A stretch of 45,110 bases of DNA from Pseudonocardia xinjiangensis (GTDB lineage Bacteria > Actinomycetota > Actinomycetes > Mycobacteriales > Pseudonocardiaceae): assembly GCF_012911925.1 (NCBI RefSeq), contig NZ_JAAXKY010000049.1:1-45110 (forward strand), read 5' to 3'. Shown here piece by piece: positions 6,190-16,248 of this stretch. The position numbers and the translations under genes are program-made. Each line of letters begins with the position of its first letter. Position 1 is the first letter of the stretch. The notes beneath the pieces were generated by a model that saw only the letters and a list, made by a program, of their open reading frames with translations, made no database searches and had not been told where the DNA came from.

Positions 6190-8568
6190 TCAGATCTCGC
6201 CGCCCTCCACCGCGGCCGTCGCGGCCGAGCGGACCGGCAGGGTCGCGAAGACGGCGGGCGGCTCGCGCCACGGGTCGGTGGGGCTGCCGGAACGAGCGTC
6301 CTGGACGGCCCGCCACACCCGCTCCGGCGTGCACGGGAGGTCGACGTGCCGCACTCCGATCGGACGCAGCGCGTCGACCACCGCGTTCTGCACGGCGGGC
6401 GTCGCGCCCACCGTCGCGGACTCGCCGATCCCCTTGGCACCCAGCGGGTTCATCGGTGTGGGCGTCTCGGTGTTGGCCGTCTCGAACGTGAACAGGTCGG
6501 CCGCGCTCGGCATCCGGTAGTCGGCCAGTGTGCCGGTGAGCGGCTGGCCCTCGGAGTCGTAGACGACCTCCTCGTACAGCGCCTGGGCGATGCCCTGGGC
6601 CAGGCCGCCGTGCTGCTGCCCGTTGACGATCAGCGGGTTGAGGATGCGGCCGCAGTCGTCCACCGCGACGTGCCGGCGCGGCGTCACCCGGCCGGTCTCC
6701 GTGTCGACCTCGACCACCGACACGTGGGCGCCGAACGGGAACGTCGCGCCCTCCTGCTTGAAGTCGAGCGCAGCCGCGAGCTCGCCGCCATCGGCCGCCG
6801 CGGCCCCGGCCACCTGGGCCCACGTCAGCGTCACCGAGGGCACTCCGGCCACGCCGAACTCACCGTTCTCGGTGAGCTCCACGTCGTCCACGCTCGCCTC
6901 GAGCATGGCCGCCGCCCGCTTCCTGGCCTGTTCGAGCACGTCCTCCGCCGCCGCGCGGACGGCGTTGCCACCCATCTGCAGCGACCGGGAGCCGCCCGTG
7001 CCGCCACCACGCGGCACCACCGCGGTGTCGGACTGCACGAACGTGATCTTGTCCATCGGGATGCCGAGGCGGTCGCTGGCGAGCATGGCGAACGCGGTGG
7101 GGTGGCCCTGACCGTGGCCGGACGTGCCCGCGGAGATCGTGGCCGACCCGTCGGCGTGCACGGTGACCGAGCCGAACTCGGTGCCGCCACCGCCCGCGGT
7201 GATCTCGACGTAGACGCACACCCCGATGCCGACCTGCACCGGGTCGCCCGCCTCGCGGCGGGTGGCCTGCTCCTCGCGGACCTTCTCGTAGTCGACGAGC
7301 CGCAGCGCCTCCCGCAGCGGGAGGTCGTAGTCACCGATGTCGTAGTGCATGCCGGTGACCGTCGTGTACGGGAAGTCCGCAGGCTGGATGAAGTTGCGGC
7401 GGCGGATCTCCACCGGGTCGAGGTCCAGCTCGGCCGCGGCCAGGTCCATCATCCGCTCGAGGTAGGCGGCCGCCTCCGGCCGTCCCGCCCCCCGGAAGGC
7501 TCCGACCGGCGTGGTGTTGGTGAGGGCCACCGCGGCGTCGTAGCCGATCTGCGGGATGCGGTAGACGCCCTGGCTCAGCATGTAGGTCGGGCCCAGCGCC
7601 AGCGCACCGCCGAACCCCGCGTAGGCACCACTGTCGGCCACCACCCGCGCCCGCATGCCGGTGATGACCCCGTCGCGGGTGAGGCCCAGCTCGTAGTAGC
7701 CGACCTGCGCCCGGCCGTGCGGCATCGAGACGAGGTTCTCGGAGCGGGTCTCCACCCAGGTGACCGGGCGGTTCAGCGCCCGCGCCGTCCAGATGGACGC
7801 CGTGTGCTCGGCCAGCGGACCGGCCTTGCCGCCGAACCCGCCGCCCACGTGCGGCGTGATCACGCGGACGTGCTCCGCCTCGATGCCGAGAAGGCCGGCG
7901 ATCACGTTGCGGAAGGCGTGCGGCATCTGGGTGGACACCCAGATCGTCAGATCGTCCCCGGCGCGGTCCTCGCCGTACGGGCCGGGGAGCACGGCGATGG
8001 CGTTGCCCTCCATGGGCATCACCGCCAGCCGCTGGTTGACCATGCGGGCCCGGACGACCACCTCCGCGTCCTCGAGCGGATCGGTGTCGGAGCGGATCCC
8101 GGCCGCGAGGTTGGTGCCGAGCTCGGGGAACTGCAGCTCCGAGCCGGGCTCCAGCGCGGCCTCCGGATCGACCACGGCGGGCAGCGGGTCGTAGTCGATC
8201 TCCACGAGCTCGACCGCGTCGACGGCGGCGGCCTTCGTCTCGCCGACCACGACCACCACGGGCTCACCGACGAAGCGGACGCGATCGGTGGCCAGCGGCG
8301 GGCGCGGGACCTGGGGGTTGACGACCATCAGGCCGTGGTGTGCCGGGAGATCGAGGTCGGCCGCGGTGAAGACCGCGACGACGCCGGGAGCGGCCTCCGC
8401 CTCGGACTTGTCGATGCCGACGATGCGGGCATGAGCCAGTGGGGAGCGAACGAAGGCGAGGTGCAGCACGCCGTCGAGGGCGAGATTCCCGACATACGTA
8501 CTGGCCCCGGTGATCAGTTCGAAGTCTTCCACTCGGCGGACGGAGGTGCCGAGAATCGATCCAGCCAT
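6190..8568 (-). CDS. Molybdenum hydroxylase large (molybdopterin-binding) subunit, xanthine dehydrogenase/CoxL form II type
   Basis: 792-residue catalytic subunit of a xanthine-dehydrogenase/aerobic-CO-dehydrogenase family enzyme, which would hydroxylate an organic substrate at a Mo-cytosine-dinucleotide centre. The N-terminal a/b-hammerhead domain starts SVRRVEDFELITGASTYVGN. FGGKAG, GAFRGAGRPEAAAYLERMMD, GTSGHGQGHPTAFA and the catalytic-glutamate block GAKGIGESATVG are all visible. The form-defining motif reads AFRGAGR (form II is AYRGAGR; true CO dehydrogenases have AYXCSFR), so it is not a CO dehydrogenase. The usual medium FAD and small 2Fe-2S subunits are absent on both sides. ATG at 8568 was chosen: family homology begins there and TAGTGT lies 7 nt upstream, suggesting a leaderless mRNA. 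In-frame starts 3 and 20 codons upstream are possible. Confidence 0.88.
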   Translation of the reverse strand: MAGSILGTSVRRVEDFELITGASTYVGNLALDGVLHLAFVRSPLAHARIVGIDKSEAEAAPGVVAVFTAADLDLPAHHGLMVVNPQVPRPPLATDRVRFVGEPVVVVVGETKAAAVDAVELVEIDYDPLPAVVDPEAALEPGSELQFPELGTNLAAGIRSDTDPLEDAEVVVRARMVNQRLAVMPMEGNAIAVLPGPYGEDRAGDDLTIWVSTQMPHAFRNVIAGLLGIEAEHVRVITPHVGGGFGGKAGPLAEHTASIWTARALNRPVTWVETRSENLVSMPHGRAQVGYYELGLTRDGVITGMRARVVADSGAYAGFGGALALGPTYMLSQGVYRIPQIGYDAAVALTNTTPVGAFRGAGRPEAAAYLERMMDLAAAELDLDPVEIRRRNFIQPADFPYTTVTGMHYDIGDYDLPLREALRLVDYEKVREEQATRREAGDPVQVGIGVCVYVEITAGGGGTEFGSVTVHADGSATISAGTSGHGQGHPTAFAMLASDRLGIPMDKITFVQSDTAVVPRGGGTGGSRSLQMGGNAVRAAAEDVLEQARKRAAAMLEASVDDVELTENGEFGVAGVPSVTLTWAQVAGAAAADGGELAAALDFKQEGATFPFGAHVSVVEVDTETGRVTPRRHVAVDDCGRILNPLIVNGQQHGGLAQGIAQALYEEVVYDSEGQPLTGTLADYRMPSAADLFTFETANTETPTPMNPLGAKGIGESATVGATPAVQNAVVDALRPIGVRHVDLPCTPERVWRAVQDARSGSPTDPWREPPAVFATLPVRSAATAAVEGGEI

Positions 8569-8575
8569 GGTGCTG

Positions 8576-8581
8576 ACACTA
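8576..8581 (-). promoter_or_regulatory. -10 hexamer for a leaderless transcript of the molybdenum hydroxylase gene
   Basis: On the minus strand TAGTGT (TANNNT) is followed by 7 nt and then the ATG at 8568, and there is no Shine-Dalgarno sequence. No convincing -35 is seen. Confidence 0.4.
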
Positions 8582-8746
8582 CGGAACGATGCTTCGCAAC
8601 GCTCAGCAGTTGACGTGCCGCGGCGCACGGGAGAAGGTCATGTCGAGACCTTGCGCGGTCGGTTCCTCCGCCCGCGCGTCCTCCGGGAGGTCGGACTGGT
8701 CGGGGGCCGGTCCGGCCTCCCGATCCATGTGTGCCGCCGGCGCTGT

Positions 8747-8752
8747 TAGGTT
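8747..8752 (+). promoter_or_regulatory. -10 hexamer for a leaderless fumarase transcript
   Basis: TAGGTT is followed by 6 nt and the GTG at 8759. There is no ribosome binding site. The 190 bp between this gene and the divergent molybdenum hydroxylase gene shows no other clear element. Confidence 0.45.
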
Positions 8753-8758
8753 CCTCGG

Positions 8759-10417
<1,659 letters not shown>

Positions 10418-10429
10418 CGCCGGCGTCTC

Positions 10430-13228
10430 TCAACGCAGGCGGCGCGGGCCGCCGTCGTGCCGTGTGGGCGGCGGCCCGAGCAGCACCCTCGCCCCGGTGA
10501 CGAACACGCCATCGGGTGAGGCGAGCACCGGGTCGAGGCTCAGCGAGCGCACCTCGGGCAGGTCCTCGGCGATCTTGCCGACCCGCAGCACCAGGTCCTC
10601 CAGCGCGTCCAGCCGCACCGGCTCGGTGCCGCGGTATCCCGCCAGCAGGGGGGCGGCCCGGGGGGCCCGGACCAGCGCCGCCGCATCCTGGTCGGACACG
10701 GGCACCACCCGGAAGGCCCGGTCGCCCAGCAGTTCGGTCGCCATCCCGGACAGCCCGAACGACAGCAGGGAACCGAACGACGGGTCGTCCACCACCTCCA
10801 GCACGCACGACACCCCCTTGGGCGCCATCCGCTGCACGTAGACCTCGTCCTGGCCGGTGAGCCGCGCCAGGTCGGTGTGTGCCTGCCGCACCCCGGCGCT
10901 CGTGGTGACGTCCAGTCGCACCCCCACCTGGTCGGTGCGGTGGCGCCAGCGGTCGCCGGTGGCCTTCAGCGCGACCGGGTAGCCGATCTCCTCCGCCGCG
11001 GCGACCGCGGCATCGGCCCCGGAGACACGCTGGAAGTCGTTGACCGTGATCCCGTAGCAGCCGAGGAGCTCGAGCGCGTCCCCGTCGCCGAGGTCGTGCC
11101 GTTCGGTGGCGCCGAACCGCGCGACCAGCTTCCGGGCCCGCTCGGTGTCGATCCCGGGCGGAGTGACGAACTCCCCCACCGGCCGCGCGCGCCAGCGGGC
11201 GTAGCGGCTGACCCGGGCCAGCGCGGCCGTCGCTCGCTCCGGACTCGGGTAGCTGGGCACCGAACCCTTGCCCGGCGAGCCGTCCGCACATGGCACGGCC
11301 AGCTCAGCCGGCACCCCCTCCGCTGCGAGGAAGACCGCGACCACGGGTTTGTCGGCACCCGCGACGGCCTCCCGCAGCGCCCGTGCGTACGCAGCGCCCG
11401 GGACGGCGATGGGGGGCACGAACACGACGACGAGCGCGTGCGCCCCACCCTCGTCCGCCTCGGCCCCGGCGTCATCGGTCCGGGCGGCGCCGCCACCGCC
11501 GAGGGCCGCGGCCACCGCCGCGGCGAACTCCTCGGGCGGGGCGGCCGTGCCGACGTCGACGGGCGGGCCCGCGAGCTCCATCCCCTCGTCGAGCAGGGCG
11601 TCGCTGACCAGCAGCCCCAGCGCGGTGGAGTTGCCCACGACCGCAACCCGCGGCCCGGCGGGCAGCGGCTGGTACGCCAGCAGGAGCGCGGTGTCGAACA
11701 GCTGCGACAACGTCTCGACCCGGATCACGCCGGCCTGTTCGAACAGGGCCTGCACGCTCGCGTCGTCGATCGGCACCGCGCTCGCGGCCAGTGCCGCCGC
11801 CGGCGCCGAATGCCGGCCGCTCTTCACCGCGACGATCGGCTTGGTGCGGGCCAGCCGGCGGGCGAGCCGGGCGAACTTGCGGGGGTTGCCGAAGGTCTCC
11901 AGGTACAGCAGCACGACGTCGGTGGCCGGGTCGGTCTGCCAGTACTGCAGCATGTCGTTGCCCGACAGGTCGGCCCGGTTGCCGGCCGACACGAACGTGG
12001 ACAGCCCCAGCCCGCGCTCCTTGGCCGCGGCGAGGATCGCGATGCCCAGCGCGCCGGACTGGGAGAAGAAGCCGACCTGGCCCCGGCCCGGCAGGTCGGG
12101 GGCGAGGGTGGCGTTGAGCCGCACGTCGGCGTCGGTGTTGGCCACCCCGAGCGCGTTGGGCCCGATCACCCGCATCCCGTGGACGCGCGCCTCCGTGACC
12201 AGTCGCCGCTCGGCGACCAGGCCGCCCGCCCCCGCGTCGGCGAAGCCCGCGCTGATCAGCACCAGCGCCTTCACCCCCTTGGCCAGACAGGAGTCCATGA
12301 CCTCGTCGATCCCGGCGGCCGGGACGGCGACGACCGCGAGGTCGACCTCGTCGGGGATGTCGGTGACCGAGCCGTAGGCCCGTACCCCGCGCACCGAGCG
12401 GGCCTCCGGGTTGACCGGGTACACCGGCCCGGTGAAGTTGCCGCGCAGCAGGTTGGCCAGTACGGCGTGCCCGATCTTGGCGGGGTCGGTGGACGCGCCG
12501 ATCACCGCGACCGACGTCGGGTGCAGGACGTTGTGCACGCTGCGGGCCTCGGCCCGCTGCTCCCGGGCGTCGCGGACCGCCAGCGACCGCTCGGTGGGGT
12601 CGATGTCGAACTCGAGGTGGAGCACCCCCTCGGCGAACTCGCGGCTGACCTGGTAACCGGCCTGCCGGAACACGCGCACCATCTGGTGGTTCTCCATGAG
12701 CACCTCGGCCTCGAACCGGCGCAGCCCGTTCTCGCGGGCGGCCGCGGCCAGGTGCTCCAGCAGGATCGAGCCGAGGCCGCGCCCCTGGTGGGAGTCGCGG
12801 ACCACGAACGCGACCTCCGCCGAGTCGGGGCCCGCCGTGCCGGTGGTACCGCCGGGACCGCCGTCACCCGGCAGCCCCTCGTAGCGGCCCACGGCGATGA
12901 TCTCGTCGCCCAGCAGACAGATGAACGCCACGCGCGAGTGGTGGTCGACGTGGGTGAAGCGGGCGAGGTCGCGCTCCGAGATCCGCGGGTACGGGCCGAA
13001 GAACCGCAGGTAACGGGTGCGTTCGGAGAGGCTCGCGTGGAACCGCAGCAGCGCGTCGGCGTCGCTGGGCAGGATCGGACGCAGGTGCACGATGCCGCCG
13101 TCGGAGGCGACGACATCGGCTTCCCAGTGGCGCGGGTACCCGGGCCCCGCGTCGGCGGGGTCGGCCGCTGACGGGGACGGCCCGCCGCCCGCCGACGCCG
13201 GCGTGGACGCGGGATCCACGTCAGTCAC
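10430..13228 (-). CDS. Pat-like protein lysine acetyltransferase: GNAT domain fused to a non-catalytic acyl-CoA synthetase (ADP-forming) module
   Basis: 932-residue fusion. A GNAT acetyltransferase domain lies at about residues 45-200 (RPILPSDADALLRFHASLSERTRYLRFF; acetyl-CoA loop SHQGRGLGSILLEHL). It is followed by a CoA-binding Rossmann domain (SVAVIGASTDPAKIGHAVLANL), ligase-CoA domains and an ATP-grasp domain (FGATERHDLGDGDALELLGCYGI onward). In active ADP-forming synthetases the phospho-His sits in an SHTGAL-type motif after VKSGR; here that region reads AASAVPIDD and the His is gone. The module is therefore probably regulatory, as in Pat/PatZ enzymes that acetylate acetyl-CoA synthetase. 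The GTG at 13228 overlaps the acuC stop by 8 nt (GTGACTGA), so the two are co-translated; the next in-frame start is a GTG three codons later. The domain order is the reverse of Salmonella Pat. Confidence 0.85.
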   Translation of the reverse strand: MTDVDPASTPASAGGGPSPSAADPADAGPGYPRHWEADVVASDGGIVHLRPILPSDADALLRFHASLSERTRYLRFFGPYPRISERDLARFTHVDHHSRVAFICLLGDEIIAVGRYEGLPGDGGPGGTTGTAGPDSAEVAFVVRDSHQGRGLGSILLEHLAAAARENGLRRFEAEVLMENHQMVRVFRQAGYQVSREFAEGVLHLEFDIDPTERSLAVRDAREQRAEARSVHNVLHPTSVAVIGASTDPAKIGHAVLANLLRGNFTGPVYPVNPEARSVRGVRAYGSVTDIPDEVDLAVVAVPAAGIDEVMDSCLAKGVKALVLISAGFADAGAGGLVAERRLVTEARVHGMRVIGPNALGVANTDADVRLNATLAPDLPGRGQVGFFSQSGALGIAILAAAKERGLGLSTFVSAGNRADLSGNDMLQYWQTDPATDVVLLYLETFGNPRKFARLARRLARTKPIVAVKSGRHSAPAAALAASAVPIDDASVQALFEQAGVIRVETLSQLFDTALLLAYQPLPAGPRVAVVGNSTALGLLVSDALLDEGMELAGPPVDVGTAAPPEEFAAAVAAALGGGGAARTDDAGAEADEGGAHALVVVFVPPIAVPGAAYARALREAVAGADKPVVAVFLAAEGVPAELAVPCADGSPGKGSVPSYPSPERATAALARVSRYARWRARPVGEFVTPPGIDTERARKLVARFGATERHDLGDGDALELLGCYGITVNDFQRVSGADAAVAAAEEIGYPVALKATGDRWRHRTDQVGVRLDVTTSAGVRQAHTDLARLTGQDEVYVQRMAPKGVSCVLEVVDDPSFGSLLSFGLSGMATELLGDRAFRVVPVSDQDAAALVRAPRAAPLLAGYRGTEPVRLDALEDLVLRVGKIAEDLPEVRSLSLDPVLASPDGVFVTGARVLLGPPPTRHDGGPRRLR

Positions 13229-14390
13229 GGGGATCGTCGGGGTCGAGGCCGTGCAGCGGGAACACCGCACGCCTGGTCTCCAGCACGGCGGTGTCGACGC
13301 GGTCGGAGCCCTCGCCCCACGGTTCGTAGCCGCTGTCGCGACCGTCGGTCATCGAGGTGGGCAGCTGCTGCCCGGTGAGCCCGGCTACGTGGGCCACCCA
13401 TCCGGCCGGGAGCGGCCGGTGCGGCTCGACGTCGCGGTCGAGCACCGTGGCGACGAGATGCGTCCACGACCGCGGGACCACCCGGAACAGCCCGTACCCG
13501 CCGCCGCCGACGGCCAGCCACTTGCCGCCCGCGGCGTGCTCGGCCAGCTCGCGCAGGGCCCGGTAGATCGTGCGGTGGCCGTCGACGGACAGCCCGAGGT
13601 TGGCGAGCGGGTCCTCGGCATGGGTGTCGACCCCGCACTGCGTGACGAGGATCTGCGGCCGGAACTCGCTGACCAGCGACGGCACCACCGCGTGGAACGC
13701 GCGCAGCCAGCCGCTGTCGGACGTGCCCGGCGGCAGCGGCAGGTTGACGGCGTACCCGGCGCCGTCGCCGTCGCCGTACTCACCGGGCCACCCGGTGCCC
13801 GGCCACAACGTCATCGGGTGCTGGTGCAGCGAGACGGTGAGGACCCGCGGGTCGCCGTAGAACGCGGCCTGCACCCCGTCGCCGTGGTGCACGTCGACGT
13901 CGATGTAGGCGATCCGGTCGAACCCGTGGTCGAGCAGCCAGGAGATCGCGACGGCGCAGTCGTTGTAGACGCAGAACCCGGAGGCCCGGTCGGGCATCGC
14001 GTGGTGCAGCCCGCCCGCGATGTTGACGGCGCGGTCGGCCCGGCCCTCGGCGATCTCCTTCGCGCCGAGCAGCGACCCGCCGCACACCAGTGCGCTGGCG
14101 TCGTGCATCCCGAAGAAGACCGGGTTGTCCTCCGTGCCGAGCCCGTGCCCCACCCCGAACGGGGCCTCGGGCGCCGACTTCACCGCCGTGAGGTAGGACG
14201 GCACGTGCACCCGTTGCACCTCGTCGTCCGGCGCCTGCGTGGGAACCAGGGGCTCGACGCCCTCGAGCACACCCAGCCCCGTGGCGAGGCGCATGGTCAG
14301 GTCGAGGCGAACCGGATCGAGCGGGTGGCCATCACCCAGGTCGTAGTGGAGGAACTCGGGCGTCCACACCACCGCAGCTCGGGGACTCAT
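13221..14390 (-). CDS. acuC: AcuC-type acetoin utilization/histone deacetylase family protein
   Basis: 389-residue zinc-dependent class I-like lysine deacetylase. AcuC removes acetyl groups from acetyl-CoA synthetase and so restores acetate activation. Visible motifs: GGLHHAM (tandem His), SGFCVYNDCAVA, YIDVDVHHGDGVQAAFY (Asp-x-His zinc ligands), VSLHQHP, QCGVDTHAEDPL and GGGGYG. The ATG at 14390 lies 7 nt after TACGGT on the minus strand, consistent with a leaderless mRNA, and no SD is present. The stop overlaps the start of the Pat-like acetyltransferase gene, so writer and eraser of the same modification are made from one transcript. This parallels Bacillus acuA/acuC, with the acetyltransferase type swapped. 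Confidence 0.9.
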   Translation of the reverse strand: MSPRAAVVWTPEFLHYDLGDGHPLDPVRLDLTMRLATGLGVLEGVEPLVPTQAPDDEVQRVHVPSYLTAVKSAPEAPFGVGHGLGTEDNPVFFGMHDASALVCGGSLLGAKEIAEGRADRAVNIAGGLHHAMPDRASGFCVYNDCAVAISWLLDHGFDRIAYIDVDVHHGDGVQAAFYGDPRVLTVSLHQHPMTLWPGTGWPGEYGDGDGAGYAVNLPLPPGTSDSGWLRAFHAVVPSLVSEFRPQILVTQCGVDTHAEDPLANLGLSVDGHRTIYRALRELAEHAAGGKWLAVGGGGYGLFRVVPRSWTHLVATVLDRDVEPHRPLPAGWVAHVAGLTGQQLPTSMTDGRDSGYEPWGEGSDRVDTAVLETRRAVFPLHGLDPDDPRD

Positions 14391-14397
14391 GGCCGCG

Positions 14398-14403
14398 ACC
14401 GTA
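14398..14403 (-). promoter_or_regulatory. -10 hexamer TACGGT for the leaderless acuC-pat transcript
   Basis: TACGGT on the minus strand with 7 nt to the acuC ATG. The spacing is the same as for the tautomerase gene. Confidence 0.45.
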
Positions 14404-14427
14404 AAGGATCGCCGGGCCCGCCGCGTG

Positions 14428-15309
14428 TCAGGGCGCGGCGCCGGTGGCCACCGGCCGCTCCGGGTCGGCGGACCAGTTGGACCAGGAGCCGGAGTAGAGC
14501 GCGATCGGCTGTTCCGGCGGCCGCAGCCGGGCGTGCTCGGCCGCGAGCACCAACGCCGCGGCGGTGACCCCGGAGCCGCAGTAGGCGGCGACATCCGCAC
14601 CGCCCTCCGCGGCGACCCCCAGCGCCGCCAGCCGCTGCGCCACCACCTCGGGGGCGAGCCAGCGCCCGTCGGGGCCGACGAGGTCGGCGGCGGGTGCGTT
14701 GAGCGCGCCCGGGATGTGCCCGGCTCGCGGGTCGACCGGCTCGGTCTCCCCCCGGTAGCGGGGCGCCGCACGGGCGTCGAGCAGCACACCGTCCCGAGCC
14801 AGGGCAGCGGCACCGTCGGCGTCCAGCACCGGCATGCCGCCCGGGCGGACGGTGACGTCGCCCGGTTCGGGCCGCGACGGCTCCGCCGTGGTGGGCAGGC
14901 CGGCGGCCACCCATGCGGCGAAACCGCCGTCGAGCACGGCCACCCGGCCGGCGGGCAGCCCCGCCCACCGCAGCAGCCACCAGGCGCGCGCAGCCACCAC
15001 CCCGTCACCGTCGTCGTGGGCGACCACGCGCGAGTCGTCGTGGACCCCGGCTCGCCGCAGCGCGTCCTGCAGCCGCTGGGGCGTGGGCAACGGGTGCCGG
15101 CCCGCCGGACCGGGCGGATCGGCCAGCTCCGTGTCGAGGTCGAGGAACACCGCACCGGGGAGGTGGGCGCGGTCGTGGTCGGCCCGTCCGGGTGGTCCAC
15201 CGAGCCGCCAGCGCACGTCCAGGACCACGGGTCGCTCGGCGCTGCTCGACGTGTCCAGCAGTGCGGCAAGGTCGGATGAGGTGATCAGCGGAGGCAGTGG
15301 GGCGGTCAC
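14428..15309 (-). CDS. Two-domain sulfurtransferase, 3-mercaptopyruvate sulfurtransferase type
   Basis: 293-residue tandem rhodanese protein. The inactive N-terminal rhodanese domain (VVLDVRWRLGG, HLPGAVFLDLDTELAD, DDSRVVAHDDGDG) is followed by the active one (LLDARAAPRYRGETEPVDPRAGHIPGALNAP). The catalytic loop is CGSGVTA. A CG(S/T)GVT loop is associated with mercaptopyruvate sulfurtransferases, while rhodaneses usually have CRKGVT, so sulfur is probably taken from 3-mercaptopyruvate. The GTG at 15309 fits the family N-terminus (VTAPLPPLITSSDLAALL). The open frame continues far upstream but overlaps ideR and galE on the other strand, so that extension is not coding. It is divergent from ideR with 81 bp between. 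Confidence 0.88.
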   Translation of the reverse strand: MTAPLPPLITSSDLAALLDTSSSAERPVVLDVRWRLGGPPGRADHDRAHLPGAVFLDLDTELADPPGPAGRHPLPTPQRLQDALRRAGVHDDSRVVAHDDGDGVVAARAWWLLRWAGLPAGRVAVLDGGFAAWVAAGLPTTAEPSRPEPGDVTVRPGGMPVLDADGAAALARDGVLLDARAAPRYRGETEPVDPRAGHIPGALNAPAADLVGPDGRWLAPEVVAQRLAALGVAAEGGADVAAYCGSGVTAAALVLAAEHARLRPPEQPIALYSGSWSNWSADPERPVATGAAP

Positions 15310-15358
15310 CCGGCCAATTCTGCCGGGGATGGCGGACCTCCATGAGGCCTGACACAGA

Positions 15359-15364
15359 TAGGAT
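15359..15364 (+). promoter_or_regulatory. Candidate -10 of ideR
   Basis: TAGGAT lies 26 nt before the GTG at 15391, with an AAAGGG ribosome site in between. No iron-box-like palindrome is visible here, so autoregulation by IdeR is not indicated. Confidence 0.3.
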
Positions 15365-15390
15365 GGGGTCTTGACGAAAGGGCTGAGCGC

Positions 15391-16110
15391 GTGAACGAGC
15401 TCATCGACACGACCGAGATGTACCTCCGCACGATCTACGAACTCGAAGAGGAGGGCGTCGTACCGCTGCGCGCCCGGATCGCGGAACGCCTCGGTCAGAG
15501 TGGGCCGACCGTGAGCCAGACCGTGGCCCGCATGGAGCGCGACGGCCTCGTGGTGGTGGCCGGTGACCGGCACCTCGAGCTCACCGACTCCGGTCGGTCC
15601 CGGGCAGTGTCGGTGATGCGCAAGCACCGCCTCGCCGAGCGCCTGCTCTCCGACGTGATCGGGCTCGAGTGGGAGTTCGTGCACGCCGAGGCGTGCCGCT
15701 GGGAACACGTGATGAGCGACGCCGTGGAGCGCAAGCTCGTGCAGTTGCTCGACAACCCGACGATCTCCCCCTACGGCAACCCGATCCCGGGTCTCGACGA
15801 GCTCTCGCAGCTCCACGACCCCGTGCAGGGGGGCGTGTCGGCCCCGCCGACGCTCGAGGTGGGGCTGCAGCGGCTCGACGAGTTCGCCCGGCGTGGTGGC
15901 GGCCGCGTGGAGGTGCGCCGGATCGCCGAGCACGTGCAGGTGGACGCCGACCTGATGGCGGAGCTCAAGGGTGCGGGCATCGTGCCGGGGCGCGACGTGC
16001 AGGTGCGGCCGATCACCCGCTTCGGGGATCCCGTGCCCGTGGCGGCCGACGGCGCCGACGCCAGCGTGGCCCCGCTCATCGCCCACGCCGTGCTGGTGCG
16101 GGCGCGCTGA
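15391..16110 (+). CDS. ideR: IdeR/DtxR iron-dependent repressor
   Basis: 239-residue metalloregulator that binds DNA when loaded with Fe2+ and represses iron uptake genes. A winged helix (residues 1-73) has the recognition helix near SGPTVSQTVARM. The dimerisation domain (74-140) has every DtxR/IdeR metal ligand at its standard number: site 1 H79, E83, H98; site 2 M10, C102, E105, H106. Cys102 separates IdeR/DtxR from MntR-type proteins. A C-terminal SH3-like domain (about 150-239) is present, as in full-length IdeR. AAAGGG is upstream of the GTG. It is followed by galE, the order seen in corynebacteria. Its predicted operator type appears at 1136-1157 in this window. Confidence 0.95.
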   Translation: MNELIDTTEMYLRTIYELEEEGVVPLRARIAERLGQSGPTVSQTVARMERDGLVVVAGDRHLELTDSGRSRAVSVMRKHRLAERLLSDVIGLEWEFVHAEACRWEHVMSDAVERKLVQLLDNPTISPYGNPIPGLDELSQLHDPVQGGVSAPPTLEVGLQRLDEFARRGGGRVEVRRIAEHVQVDADLMAELKGAGIVPGRDVQVRPITRFGDPVPVAADGADASVAPLIAHAVLVRAR

Positions 16111-16248
16111 TCCCCCTCGTCCGGTGGGCCGGAGCAGCATGAGACGGTGTGCGCCGCCGACGCGCTCCGCTCCGCCGCGGCGCGTGGCGCCGGCAGGCGC
16201 CCGGTCGGCGCGACGCCCCGTCAGCCACCCCGCACCAGGAGGATCTTC

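Noticed and set aside
6190..8568. Aerobic carbon monoxide dehydrogenase (CoxL form I)
   Set aside because: The AYXCSFR motif is absent; the motif is AFRGAGR and CoxM/CoxS genes are missing.
4084..8613. Plus-strand open frame of about 1,500 codons
   Set aside because: It is antisense to four well-recognised genes (isomerase partner, serine hydrolase, molybdenum hydroxylase). Its protein is Arg/Gly/His-rich without domains, as expected from high-GC shadow frames.
10877..13171. Long plus-strand frame opposite the Pat-like gene
   Set aside because: No start signal or domain; the minus-strand protein has clear GNAT and CoA-binding motifs.
15310..15390. IdeR autoregulatory iron box upstream of ideR
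   Set aside because: I looked for AGGCTA or AGGTTA palindromes in this gap and found none.
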